Shown one piece after another: positions 10,171 through 18,529 of a stretch of 64,000 nt of DNA. The stretch's first letter is position 1, and every line of letters begins with the position of its first letter. The notes beneath the pieces are model-generated. The model was not told the DNA's origin. It searched no databases and was given only the letters and a program-made list of their open reading frames with translations. Source of the stretch: Leptolyngbya subtilissima AS-A7 (GTDB lineage: Bacteria; Cyanobacteriota; Cyanobacteriia; Phormidesmidales; Phormidesmidaceae); the NCBI RefSeq assembly GCF_039962255.1, contig NZ_JAMPKY010000001.1, forward strand, positions 186,001 to 250,000, read 5' to 3'. The position numbers and the translations under genes were made by a program.

Positions 10171-11019
10171 ATGCCCCCCTGGCTCACCCGCACCCCCATC
10201 CACCTCGCCCTAGTCACCCTCTCCCTGCTGTGGACTCTCCCTAGCCTGGGTCTGCTGATCAGCTCCCTGCGGCCCCCGACTGACGTGCTCGCCAGCGGCT
10301 GGTGGACGGTGTTTCAGCACCCGTTTGAGTTCACCCAGTACAGCCTGGAGAACTACCGCGCGGTGCTGGGTGCGGCGGGCATGGGGCAGGCGTTGCTGAA
10401 CAGCTTTACCATCGCGATTCCGGCGACGGTGATGCCGATCGCGATCGCCACCTTTGCTGCCTACGCCCTGGCCTGGATGGAGTTTCCCGGTCGCCAGTGG
10501 CTGTTTTTGGCGATCGTGGCGCTGCTGGTGGTGCCCCTGCAGATGACGTTTATTCCGCTGCTGCGCACCTACCGCGATTTGGGCCTAACGGGCACCTTTG
10601 CCGGGGTGTGGCTGGCCCACACGGGCTACAGTCTGCCCCTGGGAATTTACCTGCTGTGCAATTACATTCGGGCACTGCCAAAGGACTTGATCGAAGCGGC
10701 GGCGGTGGATGGGGCCACTCACCTCAAAATTTTTACGCGAGTGGTGATGCCGCTGTCGATGCCGGCGATCGCCTCCTTTGCAGTCTTCCAGTTTCTCTGG
10801 GTGTGGAATGATTTGCTGGTGGCGCTGGTGTTTTTGGGCGGCACCCCCACCGTCGCGCCCCTGACCATTACCCTCACCAACCTGGTCGGCTCGCGAGGCC
10901 AAGACTGGCATCTGCTCACCGCCGGGGCGTTTGTCACCATGACGGTGCCGCTGCTGGTGTTTTTTGCCCTCCAGCGGTACTTTGTGCGTGGGCTGTTGGC
11001 GGGGTCGGTGAAGGGGTAG
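10171..11019 (+). CDS. ggtD: Alpha-glucoside/compatible-solute ABC transporter permease (AglG/GgtD type)
   Basis: Second membrane subunit of the importer, 282 residues with six predicted helices. The first is LALVTLSLLWTLPSLGLLIS. The EAA loop is EAAAVDGATHLKIFTRVVMP (~175-195). SGWWTVFQHPFEFTQYSLEN and the ending QRYFVRGLLAGSVKG are typical of CUT1 'MalG-side' permeases. It lies between two C/G-rich repeat spacers. It should pair with the upstream permease and the downstream ATPase in one complex at the plasma membrane. Confidence 0.8.
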   Translation: MPPWLTRTPIHLALVTLSLLWTLPSLGLLISSLRPPTDVLASGWWTVFQHPFEFTQYSLENYRAVLGAAGMGQALLNSFTIAIPATVMPIAIATFAAYALAWMEFPGRQWLFLAIVALLVVPLQMTFIPLLRTYRDLGLTGTFAGVWLAHTGYSLPLGIYLLCNYIRALPKDLIEAAAVDGATHLKIFTRVVMPLSMPAIASFAVFQFLWVWNDLLVALVFLGGTPTVAPLTITLTNLVGSRGQDWHLLTAGAFVTMTVPLLVFFALQRYFVRGLLAGSVKG

Positions 11020-11190
11020 ATGGGTGGGCGGGTAGGCGGGTAGGCGGGTGGATGGGTAGGCGGGTGGATGGAGTAGATGAGCTTAAAACCCTGACCCCCT
11101 GATCCCTGACCCTTCCCATTCACTCTCCCACTCATCCACTCTCCCACCCATCCACCCTCCCACTCTCCCACCCATCCACTCCCCCACCCT
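11018..11190 (+). repeat. Inverted octamer arrays with a G-quadruplex motif between permease and ATPase genes
   Basis: Right after the permease stop, the top strand carries GGGTAGGC / GGGTGGAT octamers (about 11018-11072). After a 40-bp non-repetitive centre comes a C-rich array of CTCTCCCA / CCCATCCA octamers (about 11112-11190) that reaches the ATG of the ATPase gene. The two arms are largely complementary, so a long imperfect hairpin can form. Positions 11022-11040 fit a canonical quadruplex pattern (GGG, 1 nt, GGG, 1 nt, GGG, 5 nt, GGG) on the mRNA-sense strand. Confidence 0.75.
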
Positions 11191-12294
11191 ATGCCCTCGG
11201 TCACCTTCAAGTCTGTTACTAAGCGCTACGGCGAGTTTGTGGCCCTCCGTGATTTGAATATTGAGATCGGCGATCGCGAATTCCTTGTCTTCGTTGGCCC
11301 TTCGGGCTGTGGCAAAACTACTACTCTGCGGCTGCTGGCGGGGTTGGATGCGGTTACTGCTGGGGATATTTATATTGGCGCTCGCCGGGTGAATGAGCTG
11401 GCTAGCCGCGATCGCAACATTGCCATGGTGTTTCAGTCCTACGCGCTGTATCCCCACATGACGGTGTATGACAACATGGCTTTTAGCCTGGAACTTCAGG
11501 GTTTGGGCAAGGGCGATATTCAGCAGCGGGTGCAGCGGGCGGCCCAGCAGATGGGGCTGGAAGATTTGCTTTACCGCAAGCCTAAGGAGCTATCGGGGGG
11601 GCAGCGGCAGCGGGTGGCGGTGTGTCGGGCGATCGTCCGCAACCCGGCGGTGTTTTTGATGGATGAACCCCTTTCTAACCTGGATGCTCAACTGCGCGTG
11701 CAGGCCCGCACCGAAATCAGTCGCCTGCACCGTGAGCTAGAAAGCACGTTCATTTATGTCACCCATGACCAGGTCGAAGCCATGACCATGGGCACCCGCA
11801 TCGCCATTTTGAACCAGGGCGTCTTGCAGCAGATCGATACTCCCCAGGCGATCTACAGCGCTCCTAAAAACAAGTTTGTGGCCGGGTTTATCGGCAGTCC
11901 CGCGATGAATTTCTTTGATGGAGTTCTAGTCGAAATGGCCGATCAGCTTTGGTTCAAATCCGATGCTCTAAGCTTGCCTCTACCGCCGACAACCTCTGCC
12001 CAGTACCAGCGCTACATCAGTCAGCGGGTAATCTGCGGCATTCGCCCCGAAGACATTCACGATGCCCGCTACCTGCCTCCTAGCATAGTCACCGCTCCCC
12101 TCAAAGGCACCATTACCCACACTGAAAGCATGGGCCATGAGGTGATTGTTTACCTGGCTCTAGGCGACGGTCAGAGCTGCGCAGCTAGGGTAGATCGCCG
12201 CTCGACTCTGGCTTTGGGCGACAGGGTTGAACTGGCCGTGAACACCCATGTCCTACACCTGTTTAATTCCCACACTGAAGAGGCGATAAGTTAA
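11191..12294 (+). CDS. ggtA: Compatible-solute/sugar ABC transporter ATP-binding protein (MsmK/UgpC/GgtA type)
   Basis: ATPase subunit, 367 residues. It shows Walker [10 protein letters not shown] (~36-44), Q-loop [13 protein letters not shown], the signature [10 protein letters not shown], Walker [13 protein letters not shown] and the switch His in [11 protein letters not shown]. The C-terminal third (from ~235) has the TOBE/MalK-type regulatory region ([10 protein letters not shown]). In Synechocystis the ATPase gene is unlinked to the other ggt genes; here it sits inside the cluster. The start ATG directly follows the C-rich octamer array and has no visible Shine-Dalgarno sequence. Confidence 0.85.
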   Translation: MPSVTFKSVTKRYGEFVALRDLNIEIGDREFLVFVGPSGCGKTTTLRLLAGLDAVTAGDIYIGARRVNELASRDRNIAMVFQSYALYPHMTVYDNMAFSLELQGLGKGDIQQRVQRAAQQMGLEDLLYRKPKELSGGQRQRVAVCRAIVRNPAVFLMDEPLSNLDAQLRVQARTEISRLHRELESTFIYVTHDQVEAMTMGTRIAILNQGVLQQIDTPQAIYSAPKNKFVAGFIGSPAMNFFDGVLVEMADQLWFKSDALSLPLPPTTSAQYQRYISQRVICGIRPEDIHDARYLPPSIVTAPLKGTITHTESMGHEVIVYLALGDGQSCAARVDRRSTLALGDRVELAVNTHVLHLFNSHTEEAIS

Positions 12295-12415
12295 CTCTTT
12301 GGGTGGGGATTGTTTAGGAGCGACTTTTGCTAACTTAACAAAGAACAATGCTGAACAGGGAATAATTCGACTCTGGCACCTGTTCTGCTCAATCTACCAC
12401 CAGAGGATTTTCTCT

Positions 12416-14035
12416 ATGGCCAAGGTGCCTAGAGGTAAACGGCAGTCTCCCCGCTTTTGGAACGAGATTACTCCAGAGTCATCGGAGTTGCAGCTCTCCC
12501 CGACGGCATGGCGGCACGAGGCGACCGTGAACAGGCAGATTCAAGTTTATGCCCAGCTTCATCTGCTGCAGCAAATAGTTGACTCGATGCCTGCTTGCGT
12601 TTCCTATGTAGACAAAAATCTTTGCTATCAATACGTCAACGTCACGTATCAAGACTGGTTTGGTATCAAGCCGGAGGATCTCTATGGTCGCTCCTTGGAA
12701 ACAGTGATTGGCACCGCCGCCTACGAAAAGGTTAAGCCCAATATCGATCGGGTTTTAGCGGGAGAAAAGGTGGTCTATGAAGCCACCCTACATTATGACC
12801 GGGCGGGGACGCGCTATGTGCACGCCACCCTGGTACCCGACTACGACACCGAGGGGGCGGTGAAAGGCTACTTTGCGTTGATTCAAGACCTGACCGATCG
12901 CAAGGCGGCAGAACTTGCCCTCCAGCGGAAGTCAGAGCAAGATCACACTCTTTGGCAGATCACCCAACGCATTCGACAAACCCTAGACCTACAAGATATT
13001 TTGGCCACTGCCACTGAGGAGGTGCAGCGCCACCTACACGTCGATCGCACCCTGATTTTTCAGTTCACCTCGGGCCACGGCGGCGAGGTCATTCAGGTTA
13101 CCCATGAGGCTGACTGCCCTATAGCCATCACCGCTCATCAGTGCCAGGGGCAAGGGCTGCGGTCAACCTGCTATCAACATTATGGTCAGAGCACCGTGGG
13201 TGCTGTGGCCGACCTAGAGCAGCAGGATGCTGACCTCTGCCTCAGCCCCTTGATGCGGGCGATCGCGGCTAAGTCGGCCATTATTGCCCCGGTGCTACAG
13301 GCCCAGGGCGAAGGAGAAAACTGTCTTTGGGGGTTTTTGATCGCTCAGACCTGTAGCGACTACCGCCAGTGGAGTACGGGAGAAGTCGATCTGCTGGAGC
13401 AGGTGGCTGACCAGTTGGCGATCGCCGTGCAGCAGGCCGATCTACTGGCCAAACTCCAGTGCCAAGCTGAACGGCTAGCCGAGACCAACCAGGCCCTAGA
13501 GCAGGCCAACCAACGCCTCAATGAACTGAGCCGCCAAGATGCCCTCACTAAAATTGCCAACCGTCGCCATTTCGACGTCGTTCTTCAGCAGGAGTGGAAG
13601 CGCCTGAGTCGCAGCCAATTACCCCTTTCGCTGATCATGTTTGACGTTGATCGCTTTAAGCAATTCAACGATCGCCACGGGCACCTGGCTGGAGATGCTT
13701 GCCTGACCACCGTTGCCCAAACTAGCCAGGGCGTGGTTAATCGCCCTACCGATCTAGTCGCCCGCTATGGGGGCGAAGAGTTTGCTGTCGTCTTGCCCAA
13801 TACCGATCTTTCGGGGGCACTCACCATTGCTGAAACCCTTCGCCGCAGCATCTGCGCGCTCAACATCGTGAATTTTGAAACAGAAACCGAGACGGTCTAT
13901 GTCACCGTTAGCGTTGGGGTGGCCTGCCAAATTCCCACTGTCGGCACGTCGCCTCAATATCTGATCGACATCGCTGATCGGGCGCTCTACCGAGCCAAGC
14001 AGACCGGACGCAACCGCGTAGTCTATGGGGAATAA
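12416..14035 (+). CDS. PAS-GAF-GGDEF diguanylate cyclase
   Basis: Predicted to make cyclic di-GMP from two GTP. Of 539 residues, ~47-165 form a PAS domain ([19 protein letters not shown]), ~185-340 a GAF domain ([18 protein letters not shown]), then a short coiled coil leads to GGDEF (~375-535). The active site is RYGGEEF (~448-454), and an intact RxxD inhibitory site (RPTD) lies five residues before GGEEF, so product inhibition is expected. The frame is open from 12299, but the ATG at 12416 has the ribosome binding site AGAGGA eight bases upstream. It lies between the transporter ATPase and binding-protein genes, 121 bp after the former. Confidence 0.9.
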   Translation: MAKVPRGKRQSPRFWNEITPESSELQLSPTAWRHEATVNRQIQVYAQLHLLQQIVDSMPACVSYVDKNLCYQYVNVTYQDWFGIKPEDLYGRSLETVIGTAAYEKVKPNIDRVLAGEKVVYEATLHYDRAGTRYVHATLVPDYDTEGAVKGYFALIQDLTDRKAAELALQRKSEQDHTLWQITQRIRQTLDLQDILATATEEVQRHLHVDRTLIFQFTSGHGGEVIQVTHEADCPIAITAHQCQGQGLRSTCYQHYGQSTVGAVADLEQQDADLCLSPLMRAIAAKSAIIAPVLQAQGEGENCLWGFLIAQTCSDYRQWSTGEVDLLEQVADQLAIAVQQADLLAKLQCQAERLAETNQALEQANQRLNELSRQDALTKIANRRHFDVVLQQEWKRLSRSQLPLSLIMFDVDRFKQFNDRHGHLAGDACLTTVAQTSQGVVNRPTDLVARYGGEEFAVVLPNTDLSGALTIAETLRRSICALNIVNFETETETVYVTVSVGVACQIPTVGTSPQYLIDIADRALYRAKQTGRNRVVYGE

Positions 14036-14119
14036 GGATTCTTTTCGCAGGGCTGGCACAGTAGAGTAACCTGGCCTAAGGTTAGGGCCATGCATGCCCA
14101 CTGAGATCAGGCCACCACA

Positions 14120-15415
14120 ATGAAAAAACTTCCCCAATTCGTCGGGCTTACGCTTATCTTCAGCGTTGTGATGGTTGGCTGCCGGTCGCAGTCAAACGCT
14201 CCCCAATCTACCGAAGCGCAGTCCGGCGATACCATCACCATTCTGGGCACCCTGACCGGCGTGGGCGAAGACAAGATGCGGGCCGCTATGGCTCCCTTTA
14301 CCGCAGCTACCGGAATTGAAATTATCTACGAAGGCAGCGATGCCTTTACCACCCTGGTGCCGGTGCGGGTCGATTCGGGCAACCCGCCAGATATGGCCCT
14401 TTTCCCGCAGCCGGGGCTGATGATGGACTTTGCTGAGGCCGGGCAGATGGTGCCCCTCACCGACTTTATCGATCGCGCCACCCTGGGCGACGCCTACGAC
14501 GAGTACCTGCTAAATCTGGTCAGTCTAGAAGACGATGTCTATGGCCTGTGGATGCGGGCAGATGTGAAAAGTCTGGTGTGGTACAACCCGCAGGCCTTTG
14601 AGGCCAAGGGCTACACTGTGCCTGAGACCTGGGCCGAGATGGAAGCGCTCAGCGATCGCATGATCGCTGACGGCAGCAAACCTTGGTGTGTGGGCATGGA
14701 AAGCGGACAGGCCACCGGCTGGGTGGGCACTGACTGGGTCGAGGACATTTTGCTGCGCCAGGCGGGGCCAGACGTTTATGACCAGTGGGTGAGCCACCAG
14801 ATTCCCTTTGCTGACCCGCAGGTAAAGGCGGCGTTTGAGGGCTTTGGGGCGATCGCCCTCGACCCCGAGGCGGTGCTGGGCGGCACCACTGGCATTCTCA
14901 GCACCCCCTTTGGGGAGGCTCCGCTGCCGCTGTTTGCCAACCCACCGGGCTGCTACCTGCATCACCAGGCCAGCTTTATTGTGGAATTTTTGCCCGAAAC
15001 CATCGAACCCGGCGTCAATCTCAGCGTGTTTCCGCTGCCGCCGATAGACCCTGCCCAGGGCAATGCGGTGATTTTGGGCGGCATTGTCTTTGGCGTCTTT
15101 AACGACACGCCAGCGGTGCGCGCCCTGATGGCCTACCTGGCCACCCCCGAACCCCACACGATCTGGGCCGGGCTGGGTAGCTACATCTCGCCACACCAGC
15201 AGGTGAGCCTCGATGCTTACCCCGATGACCTCACCCGCAAGCAGGCCGAGATTTTGAGAAATGCCGATGTGCTGCGCTTCGACGGCGCTGATCTGATGCC
15301 GGGGGCGATCGGCACGGGCGCCTTTTGGTCAGGCATTGTTGACTACGTCGATGGACAGGATCTAGATACCGTTCTCAGCGACATCGACGACGCTTGGCCC
15401 CCTGAATCAGAGTAG
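14120..15415 (+). CDS. ggtB: Solute-binding lipoprotein of the alpha-glucoside/compatible-solute ABC transporter (AglE/GgtB type)
   Basis: Periplasmic binding protein of 431 residues. The N terminus is a lipoprotein signal (MKKLPQFVGLTLIFSVVMVG, then Cys21), so it should be lipid-anchored after export. The mature part has the family-1 sugar-binding pattern: ITILGTLTGVGEDKMRAAMA, PPDMALFPQPGLM, VYGLWMRADVKSLVWYNPQA, ETWAEMEALSDRM. These match the AglE-like subgroup that includes GgtB. It should deliver substrate to the two permeases encoded 3 kb upstream. An imperfect palindrome (TGGCCTAAGG / TTAGGGCCA) in the 84-bp gap before it could mark its own promoter. Confidence 0.82.
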   Translation: MKKLPQFVGLTLIFSVVMVGCRSQSNAPQSTEAQSGDTITILGTLTGVGEDKMRAAMAPFTAATGIEIIYEGSDAFTTLVPVRVDSGNPPDMALFPQPGLMMDFAEAGQMVPLTDFIDRATLGDAYDEYLLNLVSLEDDVYGLWMRADVKSLVWYNPQAFEAKGYTVPETWAEMEALSDRMIADGSKPWCVGMESGQATGWVGTDWVEDILLRQAGPDVYDQWVSHQIPFADPQVKAAFEGFGAIALDPEAVLGGTTGILSTPFGEAPLPLFANPPGCYLHHQASFIVEFLPETIEPGVNLSVFPLPPIDPAQGNAVILGGIVFGVFNDTPAVRALMAYLATPEPHTIWAGLGSYISPHQQVSLDAYPDDLTRKQAEILRNADVLRFDGADLMPGAIGTGAFWSGIVDYVDGQDLDTVLSDIDDAWPPESE

Positions 15416-15624
15416 GGGCGAACGGCATTCATCTTCCAAGGGTGTTGGCTCTCGGAGCAGTTCTGTAACCAGGGTGCTGCACCAGTCGACGCGACCGATA
15501 AAAATTCTCAAGGCGATCGCTGGCGGCAGCGAAAAAGCTGCTCGAAAACACCCCAATCGTGAATGTGTCAGATCGCAGGGGCGCTGTTTCCCTTGGCTAA
15601 ATGGAAAGATTCAACGAGCAAAAA

Positions 15625-16047
15625 TTAGACTTCTGTGGCTACGTTTAGGTAGGGCGAAAACGAAGCCCTTTCATCAGGGGTCAGGCGCTTGGGACGCATG
15701 GTTTTAGCATCCACAAACAGACCTTTTTGCACGCCCTCAGCGGCCAACACCTGGTCGCCATTATAAAACCGAAACTGCATCACTGCCGAGGCGTTGCGCA
15801 GCTCCGACAGCCACATCTGGGCCTGGACGCGATCGCCCAAATACAGCGGCAACTTATAAATAATGTTGGTTTCAACTAAAACCGGCGCGATTCCCTGTTT
15901 GAGCACTTCGTGAATGGGCATGCCAATGGCTTCTAGCAGCTTGAGGCGACCAATTTCCATCCAGTGAATATAGACAGAGTTATTCACATGGCCCGCGAAG
16001 TCAATTTGATAGGTATAAACCTCAAGATCAAACAGTAGCTTGTGCAT
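15625..16047 (-). CDS. Acyl-CoA thioesterase, 4HBT/YbgC family
   Basis: A hot-dog-fold thioesterase of 140 residues. The N-terminal motif QIDFAGHVNNSVYIHWMEIGR carries the catalytic Asp and the GHVNN signature of 4-hydroxybenzoyl-CoA thioesterase-like enzymes. The central VETNIIYKLPLYLGDRV and the MQFRFYNGDQVLAAEGVQ strand complete the fold. The acyl substrate cannot be read from sequence. It is transcribed divergently from a TetR regulator, with two palindromic operators between the starts, so control by that regulator is likely. The 209 bp after its stop hold no recognisable gene. Confidence 0.88.
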   Translation of the reverse strand: MHKLLFDLEVYTYQIDFAGHVNNSVYIHWMEIGRLKLLEAIGMPIHEVLKQGIAPVLVETNIIYKLPLYLGDRVQAQMWLSELRNASAVMQFRFYNGDQVLAAEGVQKGLFVDAKTMRPKRLTPDERASFSPYLNVATEV

Positions 16048-16081
16048 AGTCTGCTCTCAGCCAAAGAATGAATCGATCTAA

Positions 16082-16124
16082 GTCACCGCCCAGTGACACG
16101 GTATCATGGTCACCGGGTGGTGAC
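16082..16124. promoter_or_regulatory. Tandem palindromic operators for the TetR regulator
   Basis: Two 16-bp dyads lie in the divergent intergenic region: GTCACCGCCCAGTGAC (16082-16097) and GTCACCGGGTGGTGAC (16109-16124). Their centres are 27 bp apart. They share the half-site GTCAC(C). Spacing and size suit TetR dimers repressing both the thioesterase gene and the regulator's own gene. The binding assignment is inference. Confidence 0.7.
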
Positions 16125-16143
16125 AAGCCAGCAAGAGGACTTT

Positions 16144-16758
16144 ATGGCGCGCGACAAAGAAGAAACCAAGGCCCGCATTTTGGCTGCCGTCGGCAGGCTA
16201 TTAGCCGAATCTGGCTTTAAAGGTCTAGGGGTGAATGCGATCGCCCGTGAGGCCGGAGTCGATAAAGTTTTGATCTACCGATATTTTGAAGGGCTGCCGC
16301 AGCTGCTCCAAAGTTTTGCTAAGGAGGGTGACTACTGGCCATCAGTAGAGGAATTGGTGGGGGATGAGTCTACGGTGAATGCCGAAACTCTGGCCGGCTG
16401 GATGGCCTATCTGCTGTCAAGATTTTCAGACAATTTGCAAGAGCGCCCCATGACCCAAGAAATTTTGCGGTGGGAACTGCTTGAGGGCAATGAATTAACC
16501 CGTGAACTTGCCCATGTACGAGACAGATTTGCTCTAGACAGCCTAAAGTTTTTAGAAGAAAAAGGGTCTTTTCCTCCAGACAAAGATATTCCAGCCATTA
16601 GCGCTGTTTTAGTAGCGGGAGTGGTCTATCTCATGCTGCGAACTAAGTCTAGCAGCACGTTTATGGGCATCGACTTTAGCTCGCCTGCTGGTTGGCAGCG
16701 CATTCAGGCCGCCCTTGACTCCATGGTTCAGCTAACAGTTGCAGACAGCAAAAAATAA
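16144..16758 (+). CDS. TetR/AcrR family transcriptional regulator
   Basis: A 204-residue repressor-like protein. Residues ~3-50 form the TetR helix-turn-helix domain (TKARILAAVGRLLAESGFKG, then LGVNAIAREAGVDKVLIYRY); the rest is a helical ligand-binding and dimerisation domain with a hydrophobic helix near residue 160. The frame opens at 16093, but that start would put the second operator inside the coding region. The ATG at 16144, preceded by AAGAGGA, is therefore chosen. Fatty-acid or acyl-CoA sensing would fit the divergent thioesterase; this is inference. A strong hairpin follows the stop. Confidence 0.92.
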   Translation: MARDKEETKARILAAVGRLLAESGFKGLGVNAIAREAGVDKVLIYRYFEGLPQLLQSFAKEGDYWPSVEELVGDESTVNAETLAGWMAYLLSRFSDNLQERPMTQEILRWELLEGNELTRELAHVRDRFALDSLKFLEEKGSFPPDKDIPAISAVLVAGVVYLMLRTKSSSTFMGIDFSSPAGWQRIQAALDSMVQLTVADSKK

Positions 16759-16788
16759 CCGGTGACTTCGCTCAGCCACCGGTTATTT
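16753..16788. terminator. Terminator hairpin between the TetR gene and map
   Basis: A perfect 12-bp stem (16753-16764 with 16777-16788), AAATAACCGGTG and its complement, with a 12-nt loop overlaps the TetR stop codon. A/T flanks on both sides suit bidirectional termination between convergent genes. Confidence 0.8.
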
Positions 16789-16810
16789 CAAATTTGCAGG
16801 GCTGCGATCG

Positions 16811-17617
16811 CTAGGCCAAAACCTTGGCAGGCGAGAGCGTCAGCACATCAACGCCGTCTTTGGTCACCACTACGGTGTGCTCAAACTGGGCCGACAGGGA
16901 GCGATCGACAGTAATTGCCGTCCAGCCATCCAGGAGCACTTCAGCCTCATAGCTGCCAATATTGATCATCGGCTCAATGGTGAACACCATGCCGGGACGC
17001 AGCTTTTTGCCCTTGCCCTTTTCGCCATAGTGAGGAATCTGCGGAGCGGCGTGGAAAATGCGGTGGACGCCGTGGCCCACAAAGTCGCGCACCACCGAGA
17101 AGCCTTCACCTTCAGCATATTCTTGAATGGCCGCACCGATGTCGCCCACCCGAGCCCCGGGCTTGACCGCACGAATTCCGCGCCACATGGCTTCTTCGGT
17201 GACTTCAACCAGACGACGGGCGGTGGGGGAAACATCGCCTACCAAGAAGGTGCGGGAGGTGTCGCCGTGGTAGCCGTCCAAAATGGGGGTGACATCGATA
17301 TTGACGATGTCGCCGTCACGCAGCACGTCTTCGCCGTTGGGAATGCCGTGGCAGATGACTTCGTTGATGCTGGTACAGATAGAGCGGGGAAAGGGCATCA
17401 CCGTACCGGCATAGCCCAAGGGAGCACTTTTAGCACCGTGCTTTTGGGTCCAGGTCTCGGCCAAGTCGTTCAGTTCTTGGGTGCTGACGCCGGGCTTGAC
17501 GTGGGGAGTCAGATAGTCGAGCAGCTGAGCGGCGAGCTGGCAGGCTTTGCGCATTTTTTCTAGCTCGCGGCTAGAAAGGAGAGTGATAACTTCGGAGGGT
17601 TGCTTTTGTTCTTCCAC
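16811..17617 (-). CDS. map: Methionine aminopeptidase, type I
   Basis: Removes the initiator Met from nascent proteins. The pita-bread fold is clear: the substrate-binding His in EVICHGIPN, the metal ligands Asp in NIDVTPILDGYHGDTSRTF, His in FVGHGVHRIFH, Glu in TIEPMIN and Glu in QFEHTVVVT. With the GTG at 17617 the protein has 268 residues, normal for type I. The frame is open to 17797, but that extension is Trp/His-rich and unlike the family. No strong ribosome binding site supports the GTG, so the start is uncertain by a few codons. Confidence 0.93.
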   Translation of the reverse strand: MEEQKQPSEVITLLSSRELEKMRKACQLAAQLLDYLTPHVKPGVSTQELNDLAETWTQKHGAKSAPLGYAGTVMPFPRSICTSINEVICHGIPNGEDVLRDGDIVNIDVTPILDGYHGDTSRTFLVGDVSPTARRLVEVTEEAMWRGIRAVKPGARVGDIGAAIQEYAEGEGFSVVRDFVGHGVHRIFHAAPQIPHYGEKGKGKKLRPGMVFTIEPMINIGSYEAEVLLDGWTAITVDRSLSAQFEHTVVVTKDGVDVLTLSPAKVLA

Positions 17618-18001
17618 GGTATCTTTGGCTCTGGGTGAATGGCTGGGGGTGAGTGCCTTAGCTATAGAGTAGGCATTTTCTCGGCGATAGAAACATTGAG
17701 GGTCTAAACCGACCGCTCCTGCCCAGCAGTAATTCCCTGGGTGATGATGCCAAAAATGCCATGCCGCTAGTATAGCAACCGACGTTCTACTGCTCATGGT
17801 TTGCTAAGTGCTTGCGTGTTTTAATGCCGGCTTTTTTTGACCAGAGGTAAGCTGATGCGTCCTCTGCTTGATGATGTCGCCCCCTTGGTGTGGTAGTAGG
17901 TCCATCCATCGTTACCCTCGCGGGTTATAGCGGTAGTTTGTTCTGCATTGCACAATGGTGCTCACCAAAGCCTGTTTCTTGAACAGTGAGTAGGTTGGCT
18001 G

Positions 18002-18529
18002 ATGCCTTACCAAGTGCGCCCTGCAACCTTAGACGATCTGCCCAGTCTCACAGCCCTGCTAGAGGCGTACATGCAGGAGACCTTTCAGCGCCCTTGGGGT
18101 GGCACCTCCCAAAAGCTGGCCCAGGACGGGTTTGGAGCCGAGTTTGAGCTGATAGTGGCGGAAACAGAACCGCTAACGCCAATTGCCTTTGCCGCCTGGG
18201 GATCTCATTATGATCTGCACCACTGCATGAAAGGCGGTGTGATCATTGATTTGTTCGTCGATCCGGCCCATCGTGCTAGAGGCGTGGCGGCGCAGCTGAT
18301 GATGGCGATCGCCGCTCAGGTTCAGCAGCGAGGTGGTGAGTATATTACCGGCGGAGCCGTCGATAACCCCAGCGCTCAACGGTTTTATCGGCGCTGTGCC
18401 CACAGCTTTTCAGCGGTAGAGTGCTACGTGTCAGGCCGGGCGTTTCGGCGATTGGCAGAGCTATCGGGCCAATCCATAAGCTACGTGGTGAGAAACCTAC
18501 CAGAAGTCTCCTGGAACTACGAACCCTAA
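18002..18529 (+). CDS. GNAT family N-acetyltransferase
   Basis: A 175-residue acetyltransferase. VRPATLDDLPSLTALLEAYM is the usual first strand-helix. The acetyl-CoA loop is DLFVDPAHRARGVAAQLM (motif A with R-x-x-G-x-A), followed by GGAVDNPSAQRFYRRCA (motif B). The acceptor substrate is unknown. Its stop codon overlaps the stop of the convergent aldo/keto reductase gene by 4 bp, so no room remains for a terminator between them. Confidence 0.88.
   Translation: MPYQVRPATLDDLPSLTALLEAYMQETFQRPWGGTSQKLAQDGFGAEFELIVAETEPLTPIAFAAWGSHYDLHHCMKGGVIIDLFVDPAHRARGVAAQLMMAIAAQVQQRGGEYITGGAVDNPSAQRFYRRCAHSFSAVECYVSGRAFRRLAELSGQSISYVVRNLPEVSWNYEP

Noticed and set aside
9538-10203. Antisense open frame (221 codons) opposite the ggtC permease
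   Set aside because: Composition is Gly/His/Asn-rich shadow coding; the sense strand encodes a clear permease.
12299-12415. N-terminal extension of the diguanylate cyclase from 12299
   Set aside because: The ATG at 12416 has a clear AGAGGA ribosome binding site and the extension lacks domain features.
14525-15196. Antisense open frame (223 codons) opposite the solute-binding protein
   Set aside because: Shadow of a high-GC gene with no recognisable features or ribosome binding site.
15411-15440. GTAGGGGCGAACGGC string at the ggtB stop as a third palindromic repeat copy
   Set aside because: Only one arm is present; the complementary arm and flanks of the MITE-like family are missing.
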